DNA of 10,288 nt from an uncultured Campylobacter sp. (GTDB lineage: Bacteria > Campylobacterota > Campylobacteria > Campylobacterales > Campylobacteraceae). Below, in pieces: positions 1 to 6,839 of the stretch (position 1 is the first letter of the stretch; the number at the start of each line of letters is the position of its first letter). The stretch is from contig NZ_CALHVN010000063.1 in assembly GCF_938039245.1 (NCBI RefSeq), positions 1 to 10,288 of the forward strand, read 5' to 3'. Under the pieces are notes generated by a model. That model had not been told where the DNA came from, searched no databases, and saw only the letters and a list, made by a program, of their open reading frames with translations. The translations under genes were made by a program, and so were the position numbers.

Positions 1-228
1 CTCATCAACCTAATAAGCGCGTGGTGCTGGGCTGCGATCACGATAATCCCCGCGTGGGTTTTGGGCGAGCACATACTTGAAATTTTACACAAAGCAAAAG
101 AGCACTGGTACGTCGCCGTGCCGGTAGTAGCGATATTTTTGGGAGCTTTGCTCTACGGTTTTAAGCGCATAGAAAATAAAATTTTAAACGAAAGGAAACA
201 CAGAGGTGCAATTTCAAATAGTAAATAA
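1..228 (+). CDS. DedA-family membrane protein, C-terminal fragment (5' end outside window)
   Basis: The reading frame is open from the first base and closes at a TAA at 226-228, giving the last 75 residues of a protein that begins outside the window. The visible part has a hydrophobic stretch around ISAWCWAAITIIPAWVLG, a short polar linker, then a second membrane segment (VAVPVVAIFLGALLYGF) and a basic tail (KRIENKILNERKHR). An N-x-x-x-A-x-x-W helix followed by a glycine, then a last helix and a short charged tail, is the usual end of DedA/SNARE-associated proteins, which are inner-membrane proteins linked to polyprenyl-phosphate or lipid flipping. As I recall, C. jejuni has a dedA-like gene directly before pepA and ychF, which supports the call. 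The last 23 bases overlap pepA in another frame, so the two are probably co-transcribed. The family assignment rests on a short hydrophobic piece plus context and is moderate. Confidence 0.6.
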   Translation, partial: LINLISAWCWAAITIIPAWVLGEHILEILHKAKEHWYVAVPVVAIFLGALLYGFKRIENKILNERKHRGAISNSK

Positions 229-1657
229 AAATTTAGACGAAATCAAAGCCGATTTGGAGCTGATTTTCGTCGTAGATAAAAACCTAAAACATAAATTTAT
301 AAAAGACGAAAAGGCGTTTAAATTCGCCAACTACAAGGGCGAGAGCGTCTTGCTTTTACTTGAAAGCGGCAGGGTTTACGTCCCGCTAAATAAGCTTGAC
401 TATGACGAGCTTCGCATAGCCGCGGCAAAAGCCTATAACGCCGTAAAATCGCTAAACGTCAAAAGCCTAAAACTAGCCTCATACGTCGCGGGCTGCCAAA
501 AAGTGAGCTTTCAGGCTCTAACCGAGGGCTTTTTGCTGGGTGCATATGAATTTAACAAATACAAAGAAAAAAAAGAAAAATACGCGCTAAAAGAGATTAT
601 TTTTAGCAGCGAGGAATTTAGCGGCGAGATCGTGCGCGAAAACGACGCGCGGGACGGCTTTGCTCACGGTGAGATAATCGCTACGGCGACGAATTTCACC
701 AAAGACGTCGTAAACGAAATACCTGAAATCTATACGCCGCAAAAAATGGCCGAAGACGCGCAAAATTTAGCCAAATCTAGCCCAAATTTAAGCTGCAAAA
801 TTTACGACGAAAAATTCCTCGAAAAAGAAAAGATGAACGCATTTTTAGCCGTAAACAAAGCCAGCGTCCACCCGCCTCGCCTCATCCATCTGATCTACAA
901 GCCAAAAGGCGCAAAAAAGCGCATAATCTTCGTCGGCAAAGGGCTAACCTACGATAGCGGCGGGCTTAGCTTAAAGCCGGCTGATTATATGCTAACTATG
1001 AAAGCCGACAAAAGCGGCGCAGCTGCGGCGATGGGTATAATTAAAGGCACGGCGGAGCTAAATTTGCCGTTTGAGATTCACGCGATTTTAGGCGCGACCG
1101 AAAATATGATCGGCGGCAACGCCTATAAACCCGACGACGTGCTGATCTCTCGCAGCGGTGTTAGTATCGAAGTGCGAAACACCGACGCAGAGGGTCGTTT
1201 GGTGCTTGCCGACTGCCTTAGTTACGCGCAGGATTTTAAGCCCGATATCCTCATCGACATGGCGACGCTAACTGGCGCTTGCGTGGTCGGACTTGGCGAA
1301 TACACGAGCGGCATAATGGGCAACAACGAGGAGCTAAAAGCGGATTTTAAAGCAAAAGCGGCAAAAAGCGGCGAACTAAATACGATTTTGGAGTTTAACC
1401 CGCACCTACGCGAGCTGATCAAAAGCCAGATCGCAGACGTCAGCAACACGGCGTCTAGCCGCTACGGAGGCGCGATCACGGCGGGCATTTTCCTAGATAA
1501 ATTTATAAAAGACGAATTTAAAGACAAGTGGATACACCAAGATATCGCAGGCCCCGCATACACCGAAAAAGCTTGGGGATATAATCAGGCGGGCGCGACG
1601 GGAGCGGGCGTGCGAATGAATCTTTATTATCTATGCGCTATGGCAAAGGAGCTGTAA
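206..1657 (+). CDS. pepA: Leucyl aminopeptidase (M17 family, PepA)
   Basis: This is a cytosolic two-metal exopeptidase that removes N-terminal residues, preferentially Leu, and normally assembles as a hexamer. At 483 residues it has the usual length for the Campylobacter enzyme. The M17 signature N-T-D-A-E-G-R-L lies at residues 325-332. Residues matching the E. coli metal ligands K270, D275, D293, D352 and E354 fall at K245, D250, D268, D327 and E329 with identical spacing, and the catalytic Lys and Arg (E. coli K282, R356) are K257 and R331, so the enzyme should be active. The N-terminal 150 residues are the variable macro-like domain, and the catalytic domain follows. The start is GTG at 206, preceded by AAGGA at 192-196; no better ATG is in frame and the length fits. 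It overlaps the upstream DedA-like gene by 23 bases, and its stop shares one base with the ychF start. Confidence 0.96.
   Translation: MQFQIVNKNLDEIKADLELIFVVDKNLKHKFIKDEKAFKFANYKGESVLLLLESGRVYVPLNKLDYDELRIAAAKAYNAVKSLNVKSLKLASYVAGCQKVSFQALTEGFLLGAYEFNKYKEKKEKYALKEIIFSSEEFSGEIVRENDARDGFAHGEIIATATNFTKDVVNEIPEIYTPQKMAEDAQNLAKSSPNLSCKIYDEKFLEKEKMNAFLAVNKASVHPPRLIHLIYKPKGAKKRIIFVGKGLTYDSGGLSLKPADYMLTMKADKSGAAAAMGIIKGTAELNLPFEIHAILGATENMIGGNAYKPDDVLISRSGVSIEVRNTDAEGRLVLADCLSYAQDFKPDILIDMATLTGACVVGLGEYTSGIMGNNEELKADFKAKAAKSGELNTILEFNPHLRELIKSQIADVSNTASSRYGGAITAGIFLDKFIKDEFKDKWIHQDIAGPAYTEKAWGYNQAGATGAGVRMNLYYLCAMAKEL
1645..1651 (+). promoter_or_regulatory. Ribosome binding site that fixes the ychF start
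   Basis: AAAGGAG lies five bases before the ATG at 1657, inside the last codons of pepA. An in-frame ATG at 1633 would give eight extra residues but has no Shine-Dalgarno sequence. YchF proteins begin M-G-L-A/K-x-G-I-V-G-L-P, which matches the 1657 start. The TAATG junction suggests translational coupling of pepA and ychF. Confidence 0.8.
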
Positions 1658-2760
1658 TGGGACTAGCAGTAGGTATCGTAGGTTTGCCAAACGTCGGCAA
1701 ATCAACCACATTTAACGCGCTAACCAAAGCGCAAAACGCCGAAAGCGCGAACTATCCGTTCTGCACGATAGAGCCCAATAAAGCCGTCGTGCCGGTGCCC
1801 GATAAGCGCCTAGGCGAGCTAGCTAAAATCGTAAATCCAAACAAAATCCAATACTCCACGATCGAATTCGTCGATATCGCGGGACTCGTAAAGGGTGCAA
1901 GCGCTGGCGAGGGTCTGGGAAATAAATTTCTCTCAAATATCCGCGAAACCGAAGTGATTTTGCACATCGTGCGCTGCTTTGAGGACGAAAACATCACGCA
2001 CGTAGAGGGCGGCGTCGATCCCGTGCGAGACGTCGAGATCATCGAGACTGAGCTCATCCTCGCCGACATCGAGCAGCTAAACAAAAAAATCGAGCGCCTA
2101 ACCCGCGAAGCCAAAGCAAACGCAAAAGGCGCGAAAGAGGCGCTAGAGACGGCAAACGCGCTGCTAGCTCACCTAAACGACGGCAAAAGCGCGAGCAGCT
2201 TCGGCGGCAAGGATGACGACGCATTTATAAATTTAAACAAAGAGCTAAGGCTACTCAGCGCAAAAGAGGTCGTCTACGGCGCAAATGTGGGTGAGGACGG
2301 CATCTCGGAGGATAACAAATACGTACAGGCACTTCGAGAATTTGCCGCGCGCTCGGGACACGAGGTTATCAAGCTCTGCGCCAAGATCGAAGAGGAGCTA
2401 GTAGGCCTTAGCGACGAAGAGGCGCACGAGTTTTTAAGCTCGCTAGGCACGAACGAAAGCGGCCTGGAAAAGATCATCAAAACGGCATTTGCGAAGCTAA
2501 ATTTGATCAGCTATTTTACCGCTGGCGTCGTCGAGGTGCGCGCATGGACGATCGTAAAAGGCTGGAAAGCGCCAAAAGCCGCCAGCGTCATCCACAACGA
2601 CTTTGAGCGAGGATTTATCAGAGCCGAGGTCATCGGCTACGAGGACTACATCGCGTGCGGCGGTGAAACCCCGGCCAAAGAAGCGGGTAAAATGCGCCTA
2701 GAGGGCAAGGACTACGTCGTTCAAGACGGCGACGTGATGCATTTTAGATTTAACGTTTAA
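1657..2760 (+). CDS. ychF: Redox/ribosome-associated ATPase YchF (OLA1 family)
   Basis: This is a universally conserved Obg-type P-loop protein of 367 residues that hydrolyses ATP rather than GTP and associates with ribosomes; in other bacteria it is linked to oxidative-stress responses. The P-loop G-L-P-N-V-G-K-S-T is at residues 9-17 and the G3 motif D-I-A-G at 73-76. In place of the guanine-specific NKxD motif there is N-V-G-E at 210-213, the family hallmark behind ATP preference. A central coiled-coil segment (about 120-175, rich in Glu/Lys/Ala) separates the two halves of the G domain, and the last 85 residues (LISYFTAG through GDVMHFRFNV) form the TGS domain. The length is typical and no key residue is missing. 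It follows pepA with a one-base overlap and is the last gene before a 461-base spacer. Confidence 0.96.
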   Translation: MGLAVGIVGLPNVGKSTTFNALTKAQNAESANYPFCTIEPNKAVVPVPDKRLGELAKIVNPNKIQYSTIEFVDIAGLVKGASAGEGLGNKFLSNIRETEVILHIVRCFEDENITHVEGGVDPVRDVEIIETELILADIEQLNKKIERLTREAKANAKGAKEALETANALLAHLNDGKSASSFGGKDDDAFINLNKELRLLSAKEVVYGANVGEDGISEDNKYVQALREFAARSGHEVIKLCAKIEEELVGLSDEEAHEFLSSLGTNESGLEKIIKTAFAKLNLISYFTAGVVEVRAWTIVKGWKAPKAASVIHNDFERGFIRAEVIGYEDYIACGGETPAKEAGKMRLEGKDYVVQDGDVMHFRFNV

Positions 2761-2788
2761 GCGCAAATCGCTCAAATTTGGCTTTGCT

Positions 2789-2829
2789 AGCCGAGCGGTT
2801 CTTGGCTAAATTTGACCGCCTTTTCTTTA
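2789..2829 (+). terminator. Possible Rho-independent terminator after ychF
   Basis: Two alternative hairpins share bases here. One pairs AGCCGAG (2789-2795) with CTTGGCT (2801-2807) around a five-base loop. The other pairs GCGGTT (2795-2800, one G-T pair) with GACCGC (2814-2819), directly followed by CTTTTCTTT. The second has the T-rich tail expected of a terminator but a 13-base loop. The site is 29 bases after the ychF stop, a sensible place for the pepA-ychF operon to end. Confidence 0.45.
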
Positions 2830-2989
2830 TTGACGCGCAGCTTACGAGCCTAAGCGCGGGCAAGATAAATTTTTGCGTCGGCGTATTGGCTACTCTAGTA
2901 ACCGCGCCATAAAATTTTAGTCTTTAAAAACGCGGTTAAATTTAGCTCGGCGCGGGTTTTGTAGCTCAAATTTGACTCGCGCTAAATTT
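2830..2989. other. Non-coding spacer after ychF
   Basis: I see no supportable gene here. The stretch mixes GC-rich pieces with the words TTAAATTTAG and TCAAATTTGA. It lies between the possible ychF terminator and the decayed small reading frame described separately. Confidence 0.5.
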
Positions 2990-2999
2990 AAGGAAAAAT

Positions 3000-3178
3000 T
3001 TGAAAAAGATCATAGCCGTTTGCGTAACTGTATCAATTTTCCCCATACACAAATAATATTCAAGGACACCAAGATTGCGTAGTTTTAGCACATCGTCGCA
3101 CTGCTTAGGCAGCGCGCTCAGATGTTACGATCTATCGACAGCAGTATGCAAACTCTACAAAGAAGCAAAATAGGTTAA
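3000..3178 (+). pseudogene. Possible remnant of a small exported-protein gene
   Basis: AAGGA at 2990-2994 is followed five bases later by a TTG codon that opens a peptide starting M-K-K-I-I-A-V-C-V-T-V-S-I, which looks like the N-terminus of a signal peptide, but the frame stops at 3054. The next frame over carries on plausibly (FSPYTNNIQGHQDCVVLA), and from 3089 the third frame gives HIVALLRQRAQMLRSIDS and onward to a TAA at 3176. Two +1 shifts near T4/C4 tracts (about 3036-3045 and 3083-3086) would join these into one protein of about 58 residues with an N-terminal signal and an amphipathic C-terminal helix. I do not recognise the family. It may instead be chance open frame in a spacer. The Sel1-repeat gene 44 bases downstream is damaged in the same way, which slightly favours decay. 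Confidence 0.33.
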
Positions 3179-3221
3179 ATTTGAGAAAAATAAAGCTAAT
3201 AAAATTTAACAAAGGAGCGCG

Positions 3222-4636
3222 ATGATAAAACAGCTCTTGCTACTACTTGTTGCTCTAAATTTCGCCCTTGCAAATTTAACGGACGAAGCTCAAATCACCT
3301 ACGACGCGAGCGATAAACAAACGGCGGCAAAAATTTGGCAAAAAGCGTGCGAAAAGGGCGAGGCACGCGGATGCGTAAGGCTTGGGTTTTTATACCAAAG
3401 CGGCAAAGGCGTAAAGCAAGATGACGAAAAAGCCGGTAAATTTTACCAAAAAGCCTGCGACGCGGGCGAGCTAAGAGGCTGCGATAGCCTAGCTTCGTTA
3501 CACCAAAACAGCGGCGAACACGCCAAAGCCGCCGCGATTTTTGAGCAAGCCTGCGAAAAAGGATTTGGTTTAAGCTGCTATAATCTAGCTCAAATTTACG
3601 AAGCGGGCAGCGGCGTCGCGGCCTGATGAAAGCAAGGCGCTAGACCTCTACGTAAAAGCCTGCGAGCGCGGATACGCCGTAGTTTGCTACTATCTAGGCG
3701 GTATGTACGCGGACGGCTGGACCGGCGCAAACGACGAAGCCGCGAAACTTGAAAAACGCGCTCAAATTTTACTCGCTTGCGTGCGAGGGCAAAATTTACG
3801 AAGCGTGCGAGGCTTTGGGCAGGCTTTACGAGGACGGCGAGGCTGGTTTTGCGCAGGATATCAAGGCCGCTAGATCCTACTACGACAAAGCCTGCGCCGC
3901 AAATGCCTACAAATGCGAGGGTAGCCAGCGTCTGGACGAGCTACAGGGCGGCTGGGCACAGTATCAAAGCGGGCAGTTTGAGGCGGCCTACGAGCTAGGC
4001 AAAAGCTCTGCGACGCAGGCGTAGCAAACGGCTGCGCGGCGCTAGGAGAGCTCTACGCAAAGGGGCTTGGCGGAGCGCGGCAAGATAGCGAGCAGGCGGT
4101 CAAATTTCACGAGAAAGCCTGCGAAGGCGGCTTTGGAGATTCTTGCGCCAAGCTTTGCAGATGCTATCTCGGGGACGCGGCGCAAAAAGGACGTTTCGCG
4201 CGCACCGGAGCTTTTTGAAAAAGCCTGCCTGCTTTGGCGGCCGGGTGCTTGCGAGAGCCTAGCGGACGCGCATTTTGAGGGTGCGGACGCGCCGCAAGAT
4301 ATAGCAAAGGCCTTTAACTTTTACGGGATCGCCTGCCACAACGGGCTAAAACCGGCCTGTACGAACCTGGGCGCGATCTATGAAAGAGGCGTAGGCGAAG
4401 CGATAAAAGCGGATGAAAACGAGGCTAAGAGCCTTTTTCGCGAGGCTTGCGAGGCTGGCGACGCGCGCGGGTGTCTAAATCTAGCGTGCCGTCTTGAAAG
4501 TAGCGACAAAAAACAAGCCGCCGCGCTACGCCAAAAGGCGCAAAAGCTGCACGAAAAAGAGTGCGAGGCGGGGCTAGCTAAAAAGCGTATGGAGTTTAAA
4601 AAATCAACTAATAAAGGAGAAAAATATGAGTTTTAA
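3222..4636 (+). pseudogene. Secreted cysteine-rich Sel1-repeat (Hcp-like) protein, broken by four frameshifts
   Basis: Translation starts at ATG 3222 after AAAGGAG (3212-3218) with a signal peptide, positive K3 then L5-L9 and an A-L-A cleavage site after residue 17, so the product was exported. Joining the frames gives about 470 residues holding some 11 Sel1-like repeats. Nearly every one has the pattern K-A-C-x7-C followed by L-x-x-L/I-Y-x-x-G, as in the disulfide-bridged Helicobacter Hcp proteins; one repeat has C-x6-C. Continuity breaks at four places: a +1 shift near 3621-3625 (stop at 3624), a +1 at the A5 run 3752-3756, a -1 at the A4 run 4001-4004 (stop at 4022) and a +1 at the A5-GG tract 4184-4190. 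The repeat pattern is otherwise undamaged across each break, so the damage is recent or is sequence error. Only the first 134 residues (3222-3626), with the signal and roughly three repeats, would be made as written. The 3' end overlaps the lipoprotein gene by 11 bases. Hcp proteins elsewhere are secreted and immunogenic and some bind beta-lactams; the role here is unknown. Confidence 0.85.
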
Positions 4637-5201
4637 AAGAGTTTCGCTTGCCGCCGTTGCGGTCGTTTGTTTATTTTTAGGCGGCTGCACCCAGCCTAGA
4701 ACCACGCAGATAGAGCTGCCAAAAAGCGCGCTAGATAGCGTAAATCTACCAAACGAGGTAGCCATAGACGGCGAAAAATTCGTCTTAAAGCAAAAAAACG
4801 CAAGAACGGCGGAATTTTATCTACCGAGTGAAAAAGTCGGCTTTAAATGGAGCAAGCTAGTAAGCGTCACCGTCGATGAAAACGCCGATATCAACGAATA
4901 CCAAAGAGCCTTTATCACCGCGCTAAAAAGCGGACAGTTCGGCAAAGCGGAGTATGATTTTAAGTCTATAAACGATAAAGAGTATCAAGCTTACACGATC
5001 TACTATCCGATCGCAGGCAACCCCGATTTTGACAACTACGAGATCAATCTAATCAACGTAAAAAGCCTTAACTGCGGGCTTAGAGTCACGCACTACGCGC
5101 TAAAGTTTCTAAATATCGCAGATAGAAGCAAATTTCACGCGCTAATCAAGCAAAAAATGCCGATATTTTTAGCGCAGATGCCGCAGGTCGAGTGTAAATA
5201 A
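4626..5201 (+). CDS. Lipoprotein of unknown function
   Basis: This 191-residue protein begins with K4-R5, a hydrophobic helix and a clear lipobox L18-G19-G20-C21, so signal peptidase II should cleave before C21 and leave a lipid-anchored protein; the next residues are T-Q-P, with no Asp at position +2. The mature part is soluble, with many Lys, Asp and Asn residues and alternating hydrophobic residues suggesting beta structure (FVLKQKNARTAEFYLPSE). Two further cysteines, one in LNCGLRV and one near the C-terminus (VECK), could form a disulfide. I recognise no family. The ATG has AAGGAGA at 4614-4620, five bases upstream, and overlaps the end of the Sel1-repeat gene by 11 bases, implying co-expression and perhaps a shared envelope role. 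Unlike its partner, the frame is intact. A hairpin terminator follows. Confidence 0.88.
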   Translation: MSFKRVSLAAVAVVCLFLGGCTQPRTTQIELPKSALDSVNLPNEVAIDGEKFVLKQKNARTAEFYLPSEKVGFKWSKLVSVTVDENADINEYQRAFITALKSGQFGKAEYDFKSINDKEYQAYTIYYPIAGNPDFDNYEINLINVKSLNCGLRVTHYALKFLNIADRSKFHALIKQKMPIFLAQMPQVECK

Positions 5202-5211
5202 ATTTACTTTC

Positions 5212-5251
5212 GGGCGTTATTTTAGCCGCCGCTAAATTTAGCGCCCTCTTT
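5212..5251 (+). terminator. Rho-independent terminator after the lipoprotein gene
   Basis: GGGCG (5212-5216) pairs with CGCCC (5242-5246), and inside it TTTAGC (5221-5226) pairs with GCTAAA (5231-5236) around a CGCC loop, with a small internal mismatch between the two stems. TCTTT follows at once. It lies 11 bases after the lipoprotein stop and would end the Sel1-lipoprotein transcript. Confidence 0.55.
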
Positions 5252-5258
5252 GCGGGCT

Positions 5259-5347
5259 TCAAATTTGACCCCAAAAAACCGCGACAAATTTGACGCTTTG
5301 CTTGCGCGGGCGGTCAAATTTGACGAGCGTAACGGCTGCAAATTTAA
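5259..5347. repeat. Cluster of the AAATTTGAC word in a spacer
   Basis: Three copies of AAATTTGAC (5261-5269, 5286-5294, 5316-5324) and one related CAAATTTAAC occur within 90 bases. Two copies sit in the perfect palindrome TCAAATTTGA (5259-5268 and 5314-5323). The same word recurs in most spacers of this window, so this is a genome-wide sequence habit rather than a local array. Confidence 0.6.
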
Positions 5348-5423
5348 CGCCGATCGGTTTTAGGCGGCAAATTTACGCTTCACGCCTGCTTAAACGCTAG
5401 AGAAAACTACCCAAAGGAAAAAT

Positions 5424-6161
5424 ATGGAAAACGGCGGACTGGCTGTGTATTTCGGAGAAAATTTGGCGCAAATTTTATCGCAAAAGATAAAAGCGGTTTA
5501 TCCTAAATTTGACGCGCAGAGCTACCGCGGGCAAATCGCAAAGAGCACGCCAAATCTCGGTTATTCGCAAAGGATTTTGGCACACGCAAACGCGCTAAAT
5601 GAACTTTTGCCGCCCGATTTTAGGCGTGCGGCGGAGATTTTGGTCGCGATTTTAGGCGAGGAAAACCCGAACGAAACGGGCATGTTTAAACACTTTTACT
5701 GGACTTTGCCGCTGACAAAATACGTCGAAATTTACGGCATAGACGACTTTGAGGCCTCGATGAGCGCGATTAAGGAAATCACGAAGCGCGGCACTGGCGA
5801 GTATGCGGTGCGCGCCTTTATCAAAAAATATCCGCAAGACTCGCTAAAAACAATGATACAGTGGGCGCGCTCGTCAAATTTCCACCTGCGCAGGCTAGCA
5901 TCCGAGGGGCTGCGACCAAAGCTACCGTGGGCTAGCAAATTAGAGCTTTTCATCAGCGACCCGCGCCCGGTTTTTGCGGTGCTGGAGGTACTTAAAGAGG
6001 ACGAGGTGCGCTTCGTACAGCGCTCGGTCGCAAATAACGTCGCCGACTATCTAAAGGTAAATTTCGCCGCCGCAAAAGAGCTGCTCGTGTGCTGGCAAAG
6101 CTCGCAAAACAAAAATACGCAGCAAATTATCCGTCACGCGACGAGGAAGATAAAAATTTAG
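5424..6161 (+). CDS. DNA alkylation repair protein, AlkC-type HEAT-repeat fold (compact)
   Basis: The protein resembles the AlkC group (COG4335) of HEAT-like-repeat DNA glycosylases, which remove positively charged alkylated bases such as 3-methyladenine or 3-methylcytosine. The N-terminus (LAQILSQKIKAVYPKFDA) matches the family's opening helix. The central family blocks are H-L-R-R-L-A-S-E-G-x-R-P-K-L-P-W (residues 154-169), D-P-R-P-V-F-x-V-L-E-x-L-K-E-D (179-193) and V-Q-R-S-V-A-N-N-V-A-D (198-208), ending near R-H-A-T-R (237-241). At 245 residues it stops just after this block, whereas many AlkC proteins carry 100 or more further residues; short versions also exist, so this may be natural. 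The ATG has AAAGGA at 5413-5418. It stands alone between spacers, facing the psd operon tail to tail. Substrate range cannot be read from the sequence. Confidence 0.8.
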   Translation: MENGGLAVYFGENLAQILSQKIKAVYPKFDAQSYRGQIAKSTPNLGYSQRILAHANALNELLPPDFRRAAEILVAILGEENPNETGMFKHFYWTLPLTKYVEIYGIDDFEASMSAIKEITKRGTGEYAVRAFIKKYPQDSLKTMIQWARSSNFHLRRLASEGLRPKLPWASKLELFISDPRPVFAVLEVLKEDEVRFVQRSVANNVADYLKVNFAAAKELLVCWQSSQNKNTQQIIRHATRKIKI

Positions 6162-6415
6162 TCTTGGCGCAGACACACAAGCTAGCGGCGAGCAAATTTG
6201 GGCTTTAAGTTTTTATAAAATTTAAGAAGCAAACGCCCTTGATAGACGATGCGCAAAAAGTAGATGTAAGCCTAATGGCTGTCGCGCCAAAATATAAAAT
6301 CAAATTTACTAACACCGCCAGAGATCAAATTTGACCCAACCCCCAAAGCGATACGCAAATTTTAAAAGCTGCCGTGCTTAAATTTGAAGCCAAGCGCCCA
6401 AATTTAGCGTAGCGT
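6162..6415. other. Spacer between convergent genes
   Basis: No supportable gene. An open stretch without a start codon runs from 6209 to a TGA at 6332-6334 (41 codons, + strand); it could be the eroded tail of a longer AlkC protein, but I see no family motif in it. The AAATTTGA word or its complement occurs several times, including TCAAATTTGACCC near 6325-6337. Confidence 0.5.
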
Positions 6416-6456
6416 AAAAAACGGGTCGGCGCACAGGCATCGCAAGCGGCCGAGCC
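6416..6456 (-). terminator. Rho-independent terminator of the metallophosphoesterase-psd operon
   Basis: On the minus strand GGCTCGGC (6456-6449) pairs with GCCGACCC (6430-6423) at seven of eight positions. One G follows, then a run of six T (6421-6416). The hairpin begins 12 bases after the last stop codon of the operon (6468). This is the clearest terminator in the window, although the loop of 18 bases is long. Confidence 0.68.
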
Positions 6457-6467
6457 TAAAAACAAAT

Positions 6468-6830
6468 CTATCCCGCAAAAATCCTAATCGCCGCCCAAAC
6501 CGCTAAAGCACCAATCAAAACGCCGACGACAAAGGCCAAAGCGACGTAGATTTTCTGCTTTTTTCTGATCTGCTCGAATTTCTTTTCGTGATGCTTTTTC
6601 ACGCCCTCAAAGGTCAAATTTAAGATCTTTTCGTTCGTTTGATTTAGCGCATCGGCAAAGCTCTTTATCTGCTCGTCGTTGATATATCGCATAGTCTTGC
6701 GCGTCGCGTTAGCCAGGCGTTCGTAGTCCTCGCTGTTTTCCCAGAGCTCGACGACGGTGTTGTTTTCGATGCGCTCTTTTAGTTCTAGCGTCTCTTTTAG
6801 CTCGTTTTGTTCGACTAGCTGCGTTCCCAT
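6468..6830 (-). CDS. Small coiled-coil protein with C-terminal membrane anchor
   Basis: The 120-residue product has no signal peptide. Residues 8-92 are highly charged and helical, rich in Glu, Lys and Asn with heptad-like hydrophobics, consistent with a coiled coil. One membrane segment at about 94-117 (YVALAFVVGVLIGALAVWAAI) is followed by only a few residues, so the protein is anchored by its C-terminus with the coil probably in the cytoplasm. G103 and G107 form a G-x3-G helix-packing motif that could support dimerisation. The ATG has GGAGG at 6835-6839, four bases upstream, and the gene begins nine bases after psd ends, so it is the third gene of that operon. I recognise no family; a link to lipid synthesis or membrane organisation is only suggested by position. 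Confidence 0.82.
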   Translation of the reverse strand: MGTQLVEQNELKETLELKERIENNTVVELWENSEDYERLANATRKTMRYINDEQIKSFADALNQTNEKILNLTFEGVKKHHEKKFEQIRKKQKIYVALAFVVGVLIGALAVWAAIRIFAG

Positions 6831-6839
6831 TGCGCCTCC

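Noticed and set aside
1633..1656. Longer ychF form starting at ATG 1633
   Set aside because: No ribosome site precedes it, it overlaps pepA by 25 bases, and the family N-terminus matches the start at 1657.
3749..4024. Independent gene starting at TTG 3749
   Set aside because: It starts mid-repeat without a ribosome site and continues the Sel1 pattern of the preceding frame; it is a fragment of the same broken gene.
3621..4190. Programmed frameshifting or phase variation as an explanation of the Sel1 gene breaks
   Set aside because: Four separate shifts of mixed sign at tracts of at most five bases fit neither a known programmed slip site nor Campylobacter poly-G/C phase variation.
4067..4200. 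Independent gene starting at 4067
   Set aside because: Its first 40 or so residues are basic and Arg-rich with no repeat pattern, while the overlapping frame carries good Sel1 repeats. Only the part after about 4190 is real, and it is the 3' end of the frameshifted gene.
5259..5347. CRISPR-like or direct-repeat array from the regularly placed AAATTTGAC words
   Set aside because: The repeats are only nine or ten bases, the spacing is irregular (25 and 30 bases), and the same word appears in most other spacers.
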